Assembly (NCBI GenBank): GCA_020543525.1
Contig: JAHYIO010000028.1
Location: 248,001-312,000, forward strand
DNA from: Coriolopsis trogii
Taxonomy: Eukaryota; Basidiomycota; Agaricomycetes; Polyporales; Polyporaceae
Reading direction: 5' to 3'
DNA: 64,000 nt
Shown: in pieces, positions 13,111-25,326 of the stretch
How the letters are laid out: the number at the start of each line of letters is the position of its first letter
Numbering within the stretch: position 1 is the first letter of the stretch
Position numbers and translations under genes: made by a program
The notes under the pieces: model-generated
The model's input: the letters and a program-made list of their open reading frames with translations, nothing else
What the model was told of the DNA's origin: nothing
Database searches by the model: none

Positions 13111-13143
13111 AACGACGACGCAAGGCAGGCTGGTTAGGAGCCT
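13111..13143 (+). repeat. Solo copy of a transposon end motif
   Basis: These 33 bases are nearly the same as the inner terminal inverted repeat of the element at 34405-44690 (copies at 34405-34450 and 44645-44690) and share ACGCAAGGCAGG with the arms of the 35971-37066 element. No matching second end was found nearby, so this looks like a leftover terminus just beyond the 3' end of the decayed gene copy. Confidence 0.55.
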
Positions 13144-13182
13144 GGAGAAGCGGGCCATGCAACTACAAGGACAGTGTCCAGA

Positions 13183-13979
13183 CTATCGTCTCGACCCGAA
13201 ATCGCTTGCCGTAGGTACCGCTAAATTTGAACTTGCCCGAATCATTCCACCGTATGGTGACCTGCAAGATATAAGATGGCATATCCGAATAGCATATATT
13301 CGGTCAGAACGGTCGTGGATATGCATACGAATCCAACATTCCTGATTGCACGGGCAATGGTGACGCCAACGCAATCCTGGAATTCGTCCACAGTATGCTT
13401 TTTCATCGCGAACTTTTGGGGACCATCGAGCTTCATCATGACGGCAAATACCTCAGGGTCAGTGCAGACACCGTCGTATGACCATTTAGCGCGGCCATCG
13501 TTGCATGTCGGCTTTCACTGTAGATGCCATCTTGTGAGTATGTGTGCGTCATGCCAAGACATGAGGCACGAAATGGAACGTGGAGGTGAGTATATATATG
13601 CGCGTCACTCACCCCCATCATCTTCGATATTCCACTGACGACCACTTTCTTCAGCTTCCCGCGACCTCGCGGGTGCCGCTGCTGGTACGGCCTTGCTACC
13701 GCTCGCGACCGAAGCAGCCAGTTGCAGCTTGAGCGAACGCGCGTAGGATGCCAGTTCTACGAGAGATTTTCGGACGATGTCTTCGCTACATACTCGAGTG
13801 GGGTACGACTTGGGATTGGCGAGGATGGAGCTGACAAGCTCGATAGTGGTAGCGGGAGTCGTGTCGCTCCGCGCTTTCCTAGCCACGGTAAGCGGGGGCA
13901 CGTTCTCGTCATTCTTGCGTTTTGGCACTGTTGCTACTACCTTCGGCGGTTGATCTTGGTCCGGCTGCAGGGCAAGCAC
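13183..13979 (-). pseudogene. Decayed paralogue of the gene at 18393-19178
   Basis: Three homologous exon blocks match the intact copy in order: the PKRK.. start with SILANPKSYP and ELASYARSLKLQLAA (about 13928-13605), then KPTCNDGRAKWSYDGVCTDPEVFAVMMKLDGP (about 13514-13342), then VTIRWNDSGKFKFSGTYGK (about 13276-13200). Against the intact copy I see several breaks. Exon 1 shifts frame near 13660, just before KLKKVVVSG. The codon equal to Trp at the start of exon 2 is TGA (13517-13515). The second intron's donor reads GA instead of GT near 13341. Exon 3 shifts frame again just before VTIRW. The intact copy's ATG is GTG here, although an upstream in-frame ATG exists at 13979. I infer loss of function. 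Confidence 0.75.
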
Positions 13980-14108
13980 GGAGGTCGAATGCGGACACTG
14001 GGAGGGTCATGGTCGCGAAGAGCTCTCAGAGGGTCGGCAACCGCGAGCGAACAGGGTCAGAAGCACGCCCCAGTCCTTGGAGTACTACTGTTCGGGTCCC
14101 GATGCGCG

Positions 14109-14140
14109 TAGTCACGGTCGCGTGTTGTCACGACGCGTCA
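14109..14140. promoter_or_regulatory. Upstream motif shared with the intact paralogue
   Basis: A stretch containing GTCACGGTCGCG and GTCACGACG occurs here, upstream of the decayed copy, and again at 19265-19297 upstream of the intact copy. The rest of the two upstream regions is not obviously alike, so the motif is either a retained regulatory element or the edge of the duplicated segment. Confidence 0.45.
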
Positions 14141-14603
14141 CATCAACACAGCAGAAGAATCGGCGTGCTCGTCGACCTCTATGGTGCTCCTGCTCCGCAT
14201 TCTCGCGTACGTCTATTCCATTTCCTGGTGTCACACGGAACTCACATGAGTCACAACAGGAGCAACAGCGTGCCCATATCCACGGAGTTCGCAGCATGGA
14301 TAGGGAGAAGCTACAAGACGTAAATACTGGGCGGAGATGAAGCTCGGAGTTACAGCGCACGCACTGCTAGCTTCCATCTAAACTCTGCAAGTGTCCATGG
14401 AGTCAGATGCTGCGCTCGGTATTGTTCACTTCTATTAAAGAGCAAGGCTGAAGGCTCCATGTTGTCCCTCACGGGGCCTTGGGCCTCATGCCCTACGGCT
14501 ATAAGGCCCATTCGTTTCTGGATGTGACGCCCCACACATATTGACTTTGCAGCTCGCATAGGCTGTCTCTCAACCTCAGGCATCATCTCCCAGTGTCCGG
14601 TCG

Positions 14604-17311
14604 ATGGATTCTGCAGTGCGTGGTGTGAAGAGCCTTCACGACGCTCTCAAAGCGACCGCTAGATTGTTGGCAAAAAGAGGCGGCAGATCCCAGGTATTTG
14701 CCCCAGTGGAGTTGATTCGTCGAATGACTCACAATATGCCTCGCATCCCACATAGGAAGATCTTGTGCAATGTGACTTTGTGTTACATCTTGCAGCTGCC
14801 CTTGAGGAGGTCGTCCGCGATGCGGCAGCTATCCAAGCTATTCGTGGCCTGGATGCGGACTCTCGGGTATGCTTCACATGTTGTCTTTGTCATCTCGCAG
14901 CTCACTTTCATGTTTAGGCTACACTACGAAGCACAGAATTCCGAGAGGCACAGGATAGGATGCTGCACTTGGTGCTCGGAGACCTGTTCCGCTTGCAAGA
15001 AGGTTCAGATGATGTGGCAACATTCACAAAGACAAGCAGGGTATGATCTGTTTGCGAAAAAGGGGTGTCTCACTTCGAGCACTAGCTATCGCTGATGTCC
15101 GACTCATTCATCTCGGATCTGTTGCAATGTACGGCAAGAATCATGGAGGACAACGCTCGACTCGCCGAAGATAAAAGTGGCGATTGTATCAGCTTCCACT
15201 CAGTAGGTCTGCCCGAAACTGCGTCCCCCACGACCATTGTTGACTCGATGTCCAGCTCACATGTCCCAACCTCGGTTTGTGAGGCAGTTTGCAACGTGGT
15301 TACGATATGCCACCGCTCGCCCGGGCCCCACTATGCAGTTGACGGAGCTTCCTTCCGGAATAACAGAGGTGTGTAGCGAGTATGCGCAAGTGCATTCGGG
15401 TCTCACATGCTACTTCGCTCGAAGAAACCTGAGCCGTCAAAAGGGATGCGCGACGAAGAGCTGCCAATGAATGGCGGGAAGAATGTTGGTCTGGAGACTG
15501 CGCAAGTCACGCCCGCCACGTTGAGAGCACGATATATTGCTCAGGTGAGTAACATCGCTTGAGTTGTGTATTCTATTCGTGTATTCTATAACAAATTGAC
15601 GTGTGTACAATTCGTTATCACTATGCTCGTATAGGAGACAGAGGCGTCGCCGAGAATGACTCGTGTAGTAGAAGAATCTAATACTGAGAAAGCAAGCATT
15701 GCTGCACTGAAAAAGGAGCAGAATGAGCTCTCCGACGAGGTAAGCTCCGTTCCGCATCCGTCATTCCCTCACTCTGAAGTACTCTCCTATTAGCTCCGAG
15801 TTGCCAAGTCGGTCCTGATGAATCAAGAACGCACGATCCGAGAGATGCAACAGGAAGTAAGACTTCGTTGGCCTCGTCTCAGTACTATTCTCTAATTCTT
15901 TGGTGGTAGATCACTCTTCTCCGTAGTAAGAGTACGGAAAGCGACCTCTCGCAATCAGTCACAAGTATCCCGGCTCCGCCATACATACGGTATGCTTGCA
16001 TGCCTTCTACTGCTGACGGGACGCTGAAGATTGCCATATAGTCAAGATGCAGCTATCTCCGCGGCATCCAAGCGAACACTTGATTCGATCTCTACGGGAC
16101 AGAGCGCCTCAGGTTCGCAAGGCCAATATGTATCACCCGCCAGTACGTATACCTCTACATACGCAACTCCGTCCTTGTGCGCTCTTCCGCCGAAACGAGC
16201 TCGCGAACTGTCCAAGCTTCCAGAGATCACAGCTGATCACTCCTCTTCGGATGGCGTACCAGTCGTATTCACACGTGAATTCTTAAGAGACAAACTTGGC
16301 GGCAATGTCATCAAGGCTACCTCCATTCGGCGAGTATCCCTAACTGCATACAAGATGCCAACTGATACCCGGTACCGTTGACAGCGTTGGAGACAAAGGT
16401 TTCAGACCCATGCTCGCGGTGAAGCACAATGTCGAGGTTTACGTTTGTGCTTCATCCGCAGGGTATGCATAGCTTCCCTCTGCCCCCGGCAAGCACGGGT
16501 TCATCCAGACAGACCTCTCCATGACGCGTGGACACAGTGACGATCCCGACGGATATATATACCGCCATCTCTTCGTCTCTACTGGCAGTGCCAGATCAGG
16601 GGAGACGGAACAGCTCCTCTATTACGGGCGCTATCGTGCAAGTCTCACCGCGAACATGAGCGGAAATGAATGGAGGGCGCTGTCTGTGGACGTGAGTGAC
16701 GACCGTCTCGTGCGATGGACATCACGAGTCATGCAGACCCATAGGCTGGCAGCGCGCTGACATCACCATTGTATCGTACGCAGATGCAGCGTCCCTTCCT
16801 CGAGAGGGCCTCCTACCAGGACCGGAAATCTGACATGAGCCGCTCAAGGAATGAGTTGCGTAATATGTTCGCCACCGGGCGATGCACAGCGCCGTGCATG
16901 GTCCTTCAGTGCGTCGAGTTCGACAAGGCCTTCTATGACGATCTCGTGCGGGTTTGGAAAAAGGCGGTCGCCGGAAGTTCTGGTCCAAGGTCCAAACGTC
17001 TCAGATCATCTGGTCCTCCACCGCCTGAGACTCCTGAGAGTGCGTTCTCCTCTCAAGATAGAATGGAACCCTGTCTGGTGACGGGCGGTTACGTCCATGA
17101 AGGAGAGCGCAGAGCGCTTGTCGCCTCCGAGTCCATCAGGAAACGCGGTTTTTTCCAGCTGGAGACACAATTTCCATGGTTCCATACGAGACTATCGGCA
17201 CTGTCGGCAATTGCCACACTTGATCCGAGTGTACACCTCTCTCCGCGTCTCTCCCTAACATACCCTGTACCTGTTACTTTGGCCATTATTGATGAAATAT
17301 CATGTCTGTAG
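14604..17311 (+). CDS. DUF6697-like protein, many exons; model uncertain near 16.3-16.5 kb
   Basis: Ten exons fit one frame from ATG 14604: 14604-14693, 14756-14866, 14918-15040, 15086-15274, 15339-15368, 15425-15544, 15635-15739, 15794-15856, 15910-15989 and from 16042. They encode helical, coiled-coil-like N-terminal sequence (EEVVRDAAAIQAIRGLDAD, LKKEQNELSDELRVAKSVL, QERTIREMQQEITLLRSK), then PPKRARELSKLPEI and FTREFLRDKLGG. Later come LPSAPGKHGF, LLYYGRYRASLTANMSGNEWRAL (to about 16689) and, in the last exon from 16784, MVLQCVEFDKAFYDDLVRVW. This order recalls basidiomycete DUF6697 proteins (unknown function, from memory). Between about 16336 and 16480 the frame of FTREFLRDKLGG does not connect to VGDKGFRPMLAVKHNVEVYVC, and a TAG stands just before LPSAPG. 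Either an intron escapes me or the gene is decaying. Confidence 0.6.
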
Positions 17312-17375
17312 CATGCTGGCAGCCCAGGAGATGAAACCCCGAGGGAGTGAACAAGGTGGTAGGTCGTCCGGCTGC

Positions 17376-17462
17376 CTCCGTCCAGTGCTAGATGGAAACA
17401 GGCAATCCAGATGGAAACAGGCGCTTCCATGCTGATCCGGATGGAGACAGGCGCCTCCATAT
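17376..17462. repeat. Short imperfect direct repeats
   Basis: A unit of about 30 bp containing GATGGAAACAGGCGC-type sequence occurs nearly three times in a row. It lies just after the DUF6697-like gene and encodes nothing recognisable. Confidence 0.6.
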
Positions 17463-18392
17463 ACAGGGGGGGATTTCCATCGTTTCCATCGCTCCATCCA
17501 GTACCATATAGACGCGATAGATCAAAACCCTATTTCCTGATGTCCTCGACTTACAGGGCGTTGCCTTTGTCATATCGCCTCAACGCTTCCTTACATCTGC
17601 ATTCTGTCTGCCTTCTGCGACTTATAGACATGGCTCCTGAACCCACCCCTTCTACAGGCAACAATAGTGATGGTTTCCGCCACCATGCGACTAATGGCCG
17701 CCATACGAGTTTCATCCACAAGACTGGGGCAAGCAACAACGTCTGCGTACCCGCTGCAAGGATTCTCAATGATATCATGGAGGCGCTGTGAGCGAATGTC
17801 TGCGAAACTGTGCTTCAAAAAGGCCAACGGTGGGCTTAGCGGCAGTGAGGGACGCGAGGTACGTCGCATATGCACCCCTGGACCCATGATTTTCCCTCAT
17901 CGTGAAACATACGGCATAGATACACGCTATGGTATTTCTCGTACCTGGGAGCATCTCGTCGCGTTGCAGGGACTCAGGGGCCTGAGATCTCGAAGGCTTC
18001 AGCGTGCGTATGGAGCTTCTGGACGATGACCTCACATGAGATGAGTCCCGCTGGCCTTCAAACATATTGCGATAGGTTCGTTATGCCCATGCAGGTGACC
18101 CCTCGGTGTGGCAGGCACAAGTTGCTGGACCCCCGTCGGTGCGTTCTCTACTCCCGGAGCGCATCTCCAGTCTGACAAGGAGGACGACTAGAGGACACTC
18201 TGACCTTTTGAGGTTACTCTTTCGCCAACAATGCGAGGCAGCGTATTCACCCGTTTCAGGCAGTAGTGTCCCTTGCTGAAGAGTTCATGAGCAACAATGT
18301 AAGTATGCATACTAATAGTGAAAAAGCCAGAGTACATTAGTCGAATGCAATATACGCCTCATGAGATATGCTTAGATATTTCCTAGCATCCT
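17463..18392. other. Region without a firm gene
   Basis: An ATG at 17630 opens a 53-codon frame (MAPEPTPSTGNNSDGF...) followed by plausible donor and acceptor sites (GTGAGC at about 17788, GCAG at about 17845, GTACGT at about 17860). I could not extend it to a convincing protein, so it is left as a possible short or broken gene. Confidence 0.35.
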
Positions 18393-19178
18393 TCAGAAAG
18401 AGGAAGAGGGCTGGTGTTTGCCGTAAGACCCGCTGAACTTGAACTCGCCGGTATCTGACCAGCGGACGGTGACATCTTTGCTTGTGATGTACAGTGTATC
18501 GTACCTAGCTCACGCTCCGATCGGAATGCGGGGGGACGCAATATCGGACATGCCACGCACCTGACTGAACCACGAATGGACCCAACGCATGCCTCGAAGT
18601 CGTCAACCGAGAACTTCTTCATTTTAAATGTGGGCGGGCCACCGAGCTTCATCATCACCCCAAACACCGCAGGGTCGGCGCAGATACCATCGTAGGACCA
18701 CTTTGCAGAACCCGTCTTGCAGGAAGGCTTCCACTGCGGAGAGGGGTTTCAACGCGTGTGAGCGAGTCACTGATGTGGAGACGCGTCCGAGGATTTGTGG
18801 GCGTGTACGCGCGTCACTCACCGACATCTGCTTCTTTATCCCACTAACCACCACCCTCCTCAGTTTCTCTGCTGCGGCCTCGAGCTCCGCCTGGGACTTG
18901 GTGGGTTGCGCGGTGGCGGGCAGCTGTGATGCGGCCTTGCTACTGCCAGCGACCGGGACTGGAGCGGCCAGTTGCAATTCGAGCGAACGCGCGTAGGTCG
19001 CAAGGTCGACGAGAGACTTGCGGACCACCTCTTCGTTACCTGAGATTGGGTATGATTTGGGGTTGGCAAGGATCGAGTTGACGAGGGCGATGGTCGCGGT
19101 GTGGGAGGTATTGTTGCGAGGCTTCTTGGCTGGCGTCGGCACAGTGAAGTCCTCCTCATGGTCTTTGCGTTTGGGCAT
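18393..19178 (-). CDS. Intact member of an unrecognised basidiomycete gene family (213 aa)
   Basis: Exons 19178-18822, 18733-18561 and 18504-18393 join through 88- and 56-bp GT/AG introns to 213 aa. The N-terminus is a basic, nuclear-signal-like MPKRKDHEED followed by TPAKKPR. Residues 30-90 look helical (ATIALVNSILANPKSYP, VRKSLVDLATYARSLELQLAA). An Ala/Ser/Pro linker leads to KLRRVVVSGIKKQM. A compact C-terminal domain follows, holding WKPSCKTGSAKWSYDGICADP, MMKLGGPPTFKMKKFSVDDFEACVG and VTVRWSDTGEFKFSGSYG. The aromatic/Gly-rich ending suggests a small beta fold. I do not recognise the family and do not assign a function. A nuclear role is suggested only by the basic start. A broken paralogue lies 4.4 kb away on the same strand. 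Confidence 0.75.
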
Positions 19179-19264
19179 CGCTAGTGAGTATTGGGGTTGG
19201 GAGCAGACCTTGAGGCCCTGGCTGTTGACGTCAAGGACACAAGGAGAGTGAGCGCGAAGTGTCG

Positions 19265-19297
19265 CAGTCACGGTCGCGTCTCGTCACGACGGGTGAC
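19265..19297. promoter_or_regulatory. Upstream motif shared with the decayed paralogue
   Basis: It contains AGTCACGGTCGCG and GTCACGACG, as at 14109-14140. It lies 87 bp upstream of the start codon of the intact copy. Confidence 0.45.
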
Positions 19298-20507
19298 TCC
19301 ATCCTTGGATATGTTGGGCTGCCGCTGTACTATGATCTCGCTGATGCCTGTCTTTCCCAGTACGCTGCATATGCTCGCAGTCTGGGTACCAATCACCTGT
19401 TCTTTCAGGATATCTCAAAAGACGAACTCAATTGACCTTACATGTCCACGGTGCTCCGACTCGCCTCGGCGATGGCAGATGTCATCACTAACTATCAAAA
19501 AGGTTTGTACATCCCGTCTGAGAGCAACGATCGGCGATCTTAAAACTGATTGACGGTGGCAGGTGAGTGGAGCATAATATATGACAATCCCTGATGACCC
19601 CAAGGTATGAGGCCGAAGTCAGATCAAAGGTGCGCATATGTCTCTTCGGACGTATATGTGTTGCACAGAGCGTTCTCGTATGCGCACCGCCCTTGACACA
19701 TGCGATGATCCATATGGACCCTGAAGCGGATTGCAGGAGTGGTCCTAGAGTGCCCCGATGCTAGTGTTGCTCGAGCCTCCCCTACGCCCACCGCCTATAG
19801 CCTTAGGGTCAGAGAACAAGCACGTACGTTTGGGCAGGGCATTTTGAGGCGTCTCCGCTTTGTCGGGACACGTGTTCACACGCTTCCTGCTGAGAGTGTT
19901 GAGATTCTGGCTGGTGTCTGACCAGAACACCCATGTATCTTTCGGCATCCCGTCGCGCTCTGCCTTCGACGGGCGTACGGCGCGTTCCCAGTTCAACAAC
20001 GATCGCCACGCAACAACGCGACATCGCAGATTAGCCCTTGAAGACACCCCTGCGCAAGGTGTGCAAGGCATAATGCTTCATGGGATGCATGGCGAAGCCA
20101 GTACGTCCCCAAGCTTCAAGCCGTGGTTCCTCAAGCGTCTGAGAACTCGATAGCACTAATGCCTCCGAAAGTTTGCTTCCCAGGTTGCCCCCAGGCTCCA
20201 GTAGGTACCTATCATCACCATCCCTCGATCTGTCTTGCTTTCATGTAGAGATGCAGTGTTAAGCCCCTACTACGTGGGCCCGCCCAGGGTACGGCCAGAA
20301 CCGCCGGTTCAGTCTGAGGCTGCAGGGCTACGGCCTCGATGTGAACTTGCATCACCGGTCGTGTCAGTTCATCGCGAGCGCCCCGTGCCCCTCACAATCG
20401 CCGAGAGAATAGGGTTTTGCGCGCTCATTGTTGGGAGTCTGGGATTCGTAAATACATCGTCTCGTTGGCATCACATTCTCCTCCATTCCCAACCTTGTCC
20501 ATCGTCA
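19298..20507. other. Intergenic, no gene seen
   Basis: Only short frames occur here. A few splice-like signals are present, but none joins frames with protein character. Confidence 0.45.
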
Positions 20508-22588
20508 TGAGTGCTGCCCCGGATCCCACCACAGACTCTCCAGGGCCCACTCTCCCCATCAGCATACCTGGGAATCCCGCTGAAGAAGTCATGGGAGGAC
20601 TCCTGATAGAGATATTTGTTGCATGTATGTGAGTACTCAGCGTTGGTCCACTGCGAGGACGGGCTATGTCCCACGCCTTTCACTCGAGTTTCTGACGGCC
20701 CGTGCTTCCTCAGATTGTACGGAGTAACGACTCTTCAAGTGTTCATATACAGTCAGAAGTATCCTAATGACGGACCCGTGCTCAAGTTCCTCGTGAGTAG
20801 ATCGTACCTTACGCTTCTAGCGCTTACCTTGGACTTGTTTCGTCCAGGTTGCGACCGTATGGTGAGTGTACATTGCGCAACCATAGAATATAGCTGTACG
20901 GAGTCGGTCGACGCAACAGGATTCTTGAGACGGTGCATACAGCATTCTGCATGCAGTTTGTGTATGCGTACCTCATTACCGGATTCGCTCATTTCGAGAA
21001 TTTCCTCGACATCAACTGGTACGTCGATCCCACAGAAGCCAATTACGGGCTGCGGGTGCCCCTGTCGATCTTCCATATTCCTATTCCCGACATTGCTGAC
21101 GAAATACACATAGGGGTGTGGGCGTGAGTACGAATGTGCTCGTGGGCTGCTGCTTCGGGATCTAACACACAACTCCTACGACTAGGTCACGGTCATCTGC
21201 AGTGTGCGTGTCACTTTTCAAACGCGGTGATAAGTCACTAATTAGCGCGTTCTCGTCTCACAGGTACTAATAGCTCTATGTGTACAAGGGTGAGTAAGGA
21301 TGTTCGCTCGCTCCCTTGATATAGCGAAGGCTTACAACTCGCCATCTAGGTACTACACCTGGAGAGTCTGGATTGGTACGCTCTCCCTCCATAGCAGGTT
21401 ACTCAGCTCAGAATAGCTCATGTTGGATCGGTGGTAGTGAGCAATAAGGCAGTCGTATGGACAGGGATAATTGTACGTTCCCCGCAAGCTTCACAGTAAG
21501 AAGCCGTTACTGATGGCATTTCTCGTCAGACTCTCTTCGCGCTACTTCGCGTAGGTGAGCGCACTTGTTCACCATCCTCTGGCGTAACCTACTGACACGG
21601 TATCTGCAGGCTTTGGTATTGGTGCGTTCGAAGAGAGCCCGGCCAAATTATCGAATGTCGCTCATTTTCCTTCTGCACTCAACAGCATCGGCCACCTTAC
21701 TTTATGTATACCCCAACTGGCTCCAGGTTCGCGGAACCCATAGCTCGCTGGTACGTTCCCAATCATCCTGCTGGACTACTTATATATTCGTTCGCGCCGG
21801 TAGGTGACAGTGAGCGGTGGCCTTGGCTCCGCCGCTTTGGTTGACCTGCTAGTCGCAGTCACTCTTTCATTCTACCTGAAGCACAATAGGGCCACGATCC
21901 ATAAGTATGACCAAATTCAGGCCTTGTATCCCTTCGTATGTTGACCTCAGTATAGGCCGTCAAACAGCATGATCAACAAGATTCTACTATACACCGTTAA
22001 TACCGGTGCCATCACTGGGTACGCGCGCAGCCTCTGTTTGTTCCTCGGTTTGACACTCTCATCTCGATACTATCACATTCACAGCACGGCATCCCTAACG
22101 TGTGTCATTTTGGTAGGATCTGGTTTTTGTCTACGTCATTCTAGTGCATGGTTACTCAAAGTTTGTTGGCGGTGGACAGTTCGCGACGAAGAAAACCAGT
22201 CTCGTCTTCCTTGGACTTGTGGAGATCCAAACGAAGCGTAGGTCTCGATCTTGGGCCACATATCACACACACCTTTTCATGAATAATCCTCTTGCAGTGT
22301 ATGCTAACTCGTTCCTCGGATCGCTCAATGCGCGCGCGCATATTCGAGCCACGGGAACTTCGAGCGGTCGGGTTTACTCGTCTGGTACCCGTGGGGACGG
22401 AGTCAGTATCTCAACACCCCGCGTGCCCATCGTGCGTTCCGCAACCTTTTCATCGAGATCGCGCACGCTGACTGTCTGTCCATCAGGTCGAGATCACGCA
22501 TCAGACAATCACCCATGATGATCATGGCGATGCCCTGGATAACCACGGGATGGACCTCAAGGACCTCAAGGGCTCTCAATTTCCGTAG
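20508..22588 (+). CDS. DUF6534-like seven-helix membrane protein
   Basis: About 15 small exons run from ATG 20508 to TAG 22586-22588. Spliced segments read in order: IPGNPAEEVMGGLLIEIFVAC, LYGVTTLQVFIYSQKYPNDG, VATVWILETVHTAFCMQF, YAYLITGFAHFENFLDINW, VTVICSVLIALCVQGYYTWRVWI, VVWTGIITLFALLRVGFGI, LGSAALVDLLVAVTLSFYLKHNR, SNSMINKILLYTVNTGAITG, YANSFLGSLNARAHIR and a polar tail VEITHQTITHDDHGD. This is the pattern of the large basidiomycete DUF6534 family: helices 1-7, a WILDT-like motif, NSMINKLILYTINTG and KLYVNSLLATLNAR. The family is integral membrane and of unknown function. Around 22089-22150 the sixth-to-seventh-helix segment does not stay in one frame (TCVIL versus DLVFVYVILVH), so that exon border is unresolved or the gene carries a small frameshift. 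Confidence 0.75.
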
Positions 22589-23095
22589 AGATATGCCAGG
22601 TGCTTCGGCCGCGTTCTATGCCGTTTCATGACAGGATGCTCCGCTGGCAGGAGAAGATGGAACGATGACTGCATTCCCCTATTTCTCATAATATATTCAA
22701 CTCGTGATACCTGGGTTTACCTTAGTACGCGCTCTTTGACACTGTGAACCCCAATGTATCTCACTAATGATTCTGAGTCCTGACGTGGGTGTAGAGGGCA
22801 GTATTCCACGTATTACTTGCAAGGTACGTAGGGAAAAGTCTGAATACTCATGATCTCCCGATTGGCCTAGTGTTCGAGTGAATCCAGTCGCTCGTATACT
22901 ATCACTTTTCAGCGCTTGGAGCGTCGTTCGACGCGTCCAGATAAGATAAGATGACGATCTGGGCTCGTCGCGTCTCGGCAATCGTCCCAGACCACAATCG
23001 ATCCACCTCCCGATACCTGAATTGCTCTCTTTCATCCCACTCTCCTCTACCAACGACTACGTCCACCAACTACTTCATACGGTACCTCTCTGAAC

Positions 23096-24192
<1,097 letters not shown>

Positions 24193-24721
24193 AAAGCAAT
24201 GTATACGCGCCGAGTTCTGGTTCGCCGTAGAGAGCAGCTTGTATGAGAGACAAAAGAGAAATGTGTATGTATGCATCATGACCAAAACCCTGAGATGACG
24301 ATGTTTGTCCTTGTATGGTACGACGATGTTTCCCGTATATGGACATCCTAACGTCCATAGCCCCCGTTTTGCACGAAGCTTTGGCTGGCTCGCGGCCAGT
24401 GTCCCAATAACGAGGCTCCTGTGACGGCTTGGCTCGGTATGCAATCACCATTTGAGCTCTCGACGCCGTTGTTATATGGTGAGACAGGATGTACATCTTC
24501 GATGCTACGACAACTCTGAACTCCGTCAGCGCAGTCACCGATGTTATTCGACAGGTACACATTCCGTCCCTCTGACCCGATAACTCGTCTGACGGAAGTA
24601 GTGAAGCTAAGAGCCCTAGGAGAAGGACGCCTCCCAAGCTAGTAGGGGAATTGTTACAATGGTCAATTATTTGGCGCAGCGGACTACAGCACTGGCAGGG
24701 GGTGTACTGACCTATCACCCC
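24193..24721. other. Intergenic between convergent genes
   Basis: This holds the 3' ends of TPI and the secreted repeat protein. No gene is seen. Confidence 0.5.
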
Positions 24722-25326
24722 TCAAGCCGTCAGGTACACGTAGCCGGTGATACCTTCGTCCACATATCCGAGATGGGTAATGGCGTTGTCCCTCTCTGTA
24801 AGGTTCGTCGTATAGAAGTGGTTCAACAACTTCGTGCTGAAGGTCCTGTACAGCGGCATGGTGCCACAGTCGTTGCTCGCGTACACGTACCCCGTGATAC
24901 CCTGGTCATTGAACACGCCATTGTGGATGTTATTGTTGCGTTCAGTCGCGTCGGTCGTGTAGAAGTGGTCGGTCCAAGAGGGGCTGTACAGGCGATAGAG
25001 CGGGACGGTGAGGGGGGCGGACGAGATCAGGACGCTTGCAGCATCGCCCTCGGATGTGTAGCCGAGGCTGCTGATGGCATTCTCGGCTTCCAGGTAGCTG
25101 GTTGTGTAAAAGTCGTCCGACGCGCTGGTACTGTACAAGTGGAGAAGGGCGACAGTCGGAAAGCCGCAGGGAATCTGTTCCTTGGGGGCCTATGTGGAAG
25201 TATCAGAGATGGAGTAGCCTGGCGAGGGATATCACCGTGACCCACCTCAACGTCAACATGGGCTTCAGTGGCAGAGCCTCTGACGAGGAGCAATGACGCG
25301 AGCACGACGGTGAGGGAAAGTTTCAT
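24722..25326 (-). CDS. Secreted DUF5648-type repeat protein, copy 1 (182 aa)
   Basis: Exon 1 (25326-25246) and exon 2 (25189-24722) join across a 56-bp intron. A clear signal peptide begins MKLSLTVVLASLLLVRGSA. The mature part has three tandem units of about 45 residues, each with the pattern LYR.Y....DHFYTTxxxER..A...LGY..EG..GYV: ALLHLYSTSASDDFYTTSYLE, PLYRLYSPSWTDHFYTTDATE and PLYRTFSTKLLNHFYTTNLTE. This matches the DUF5648 repeat (Pfam, from memory), found in secreted bacterial and fungal proteins and often beside carbohydrate-active or lytic domains. The biochemical role is unknown to me. Two Cys remain in the mature protein (PCGFP and NDCG), possibly one disulfide. It is a paralogue of the next gene. 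Confidence 0.88.
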
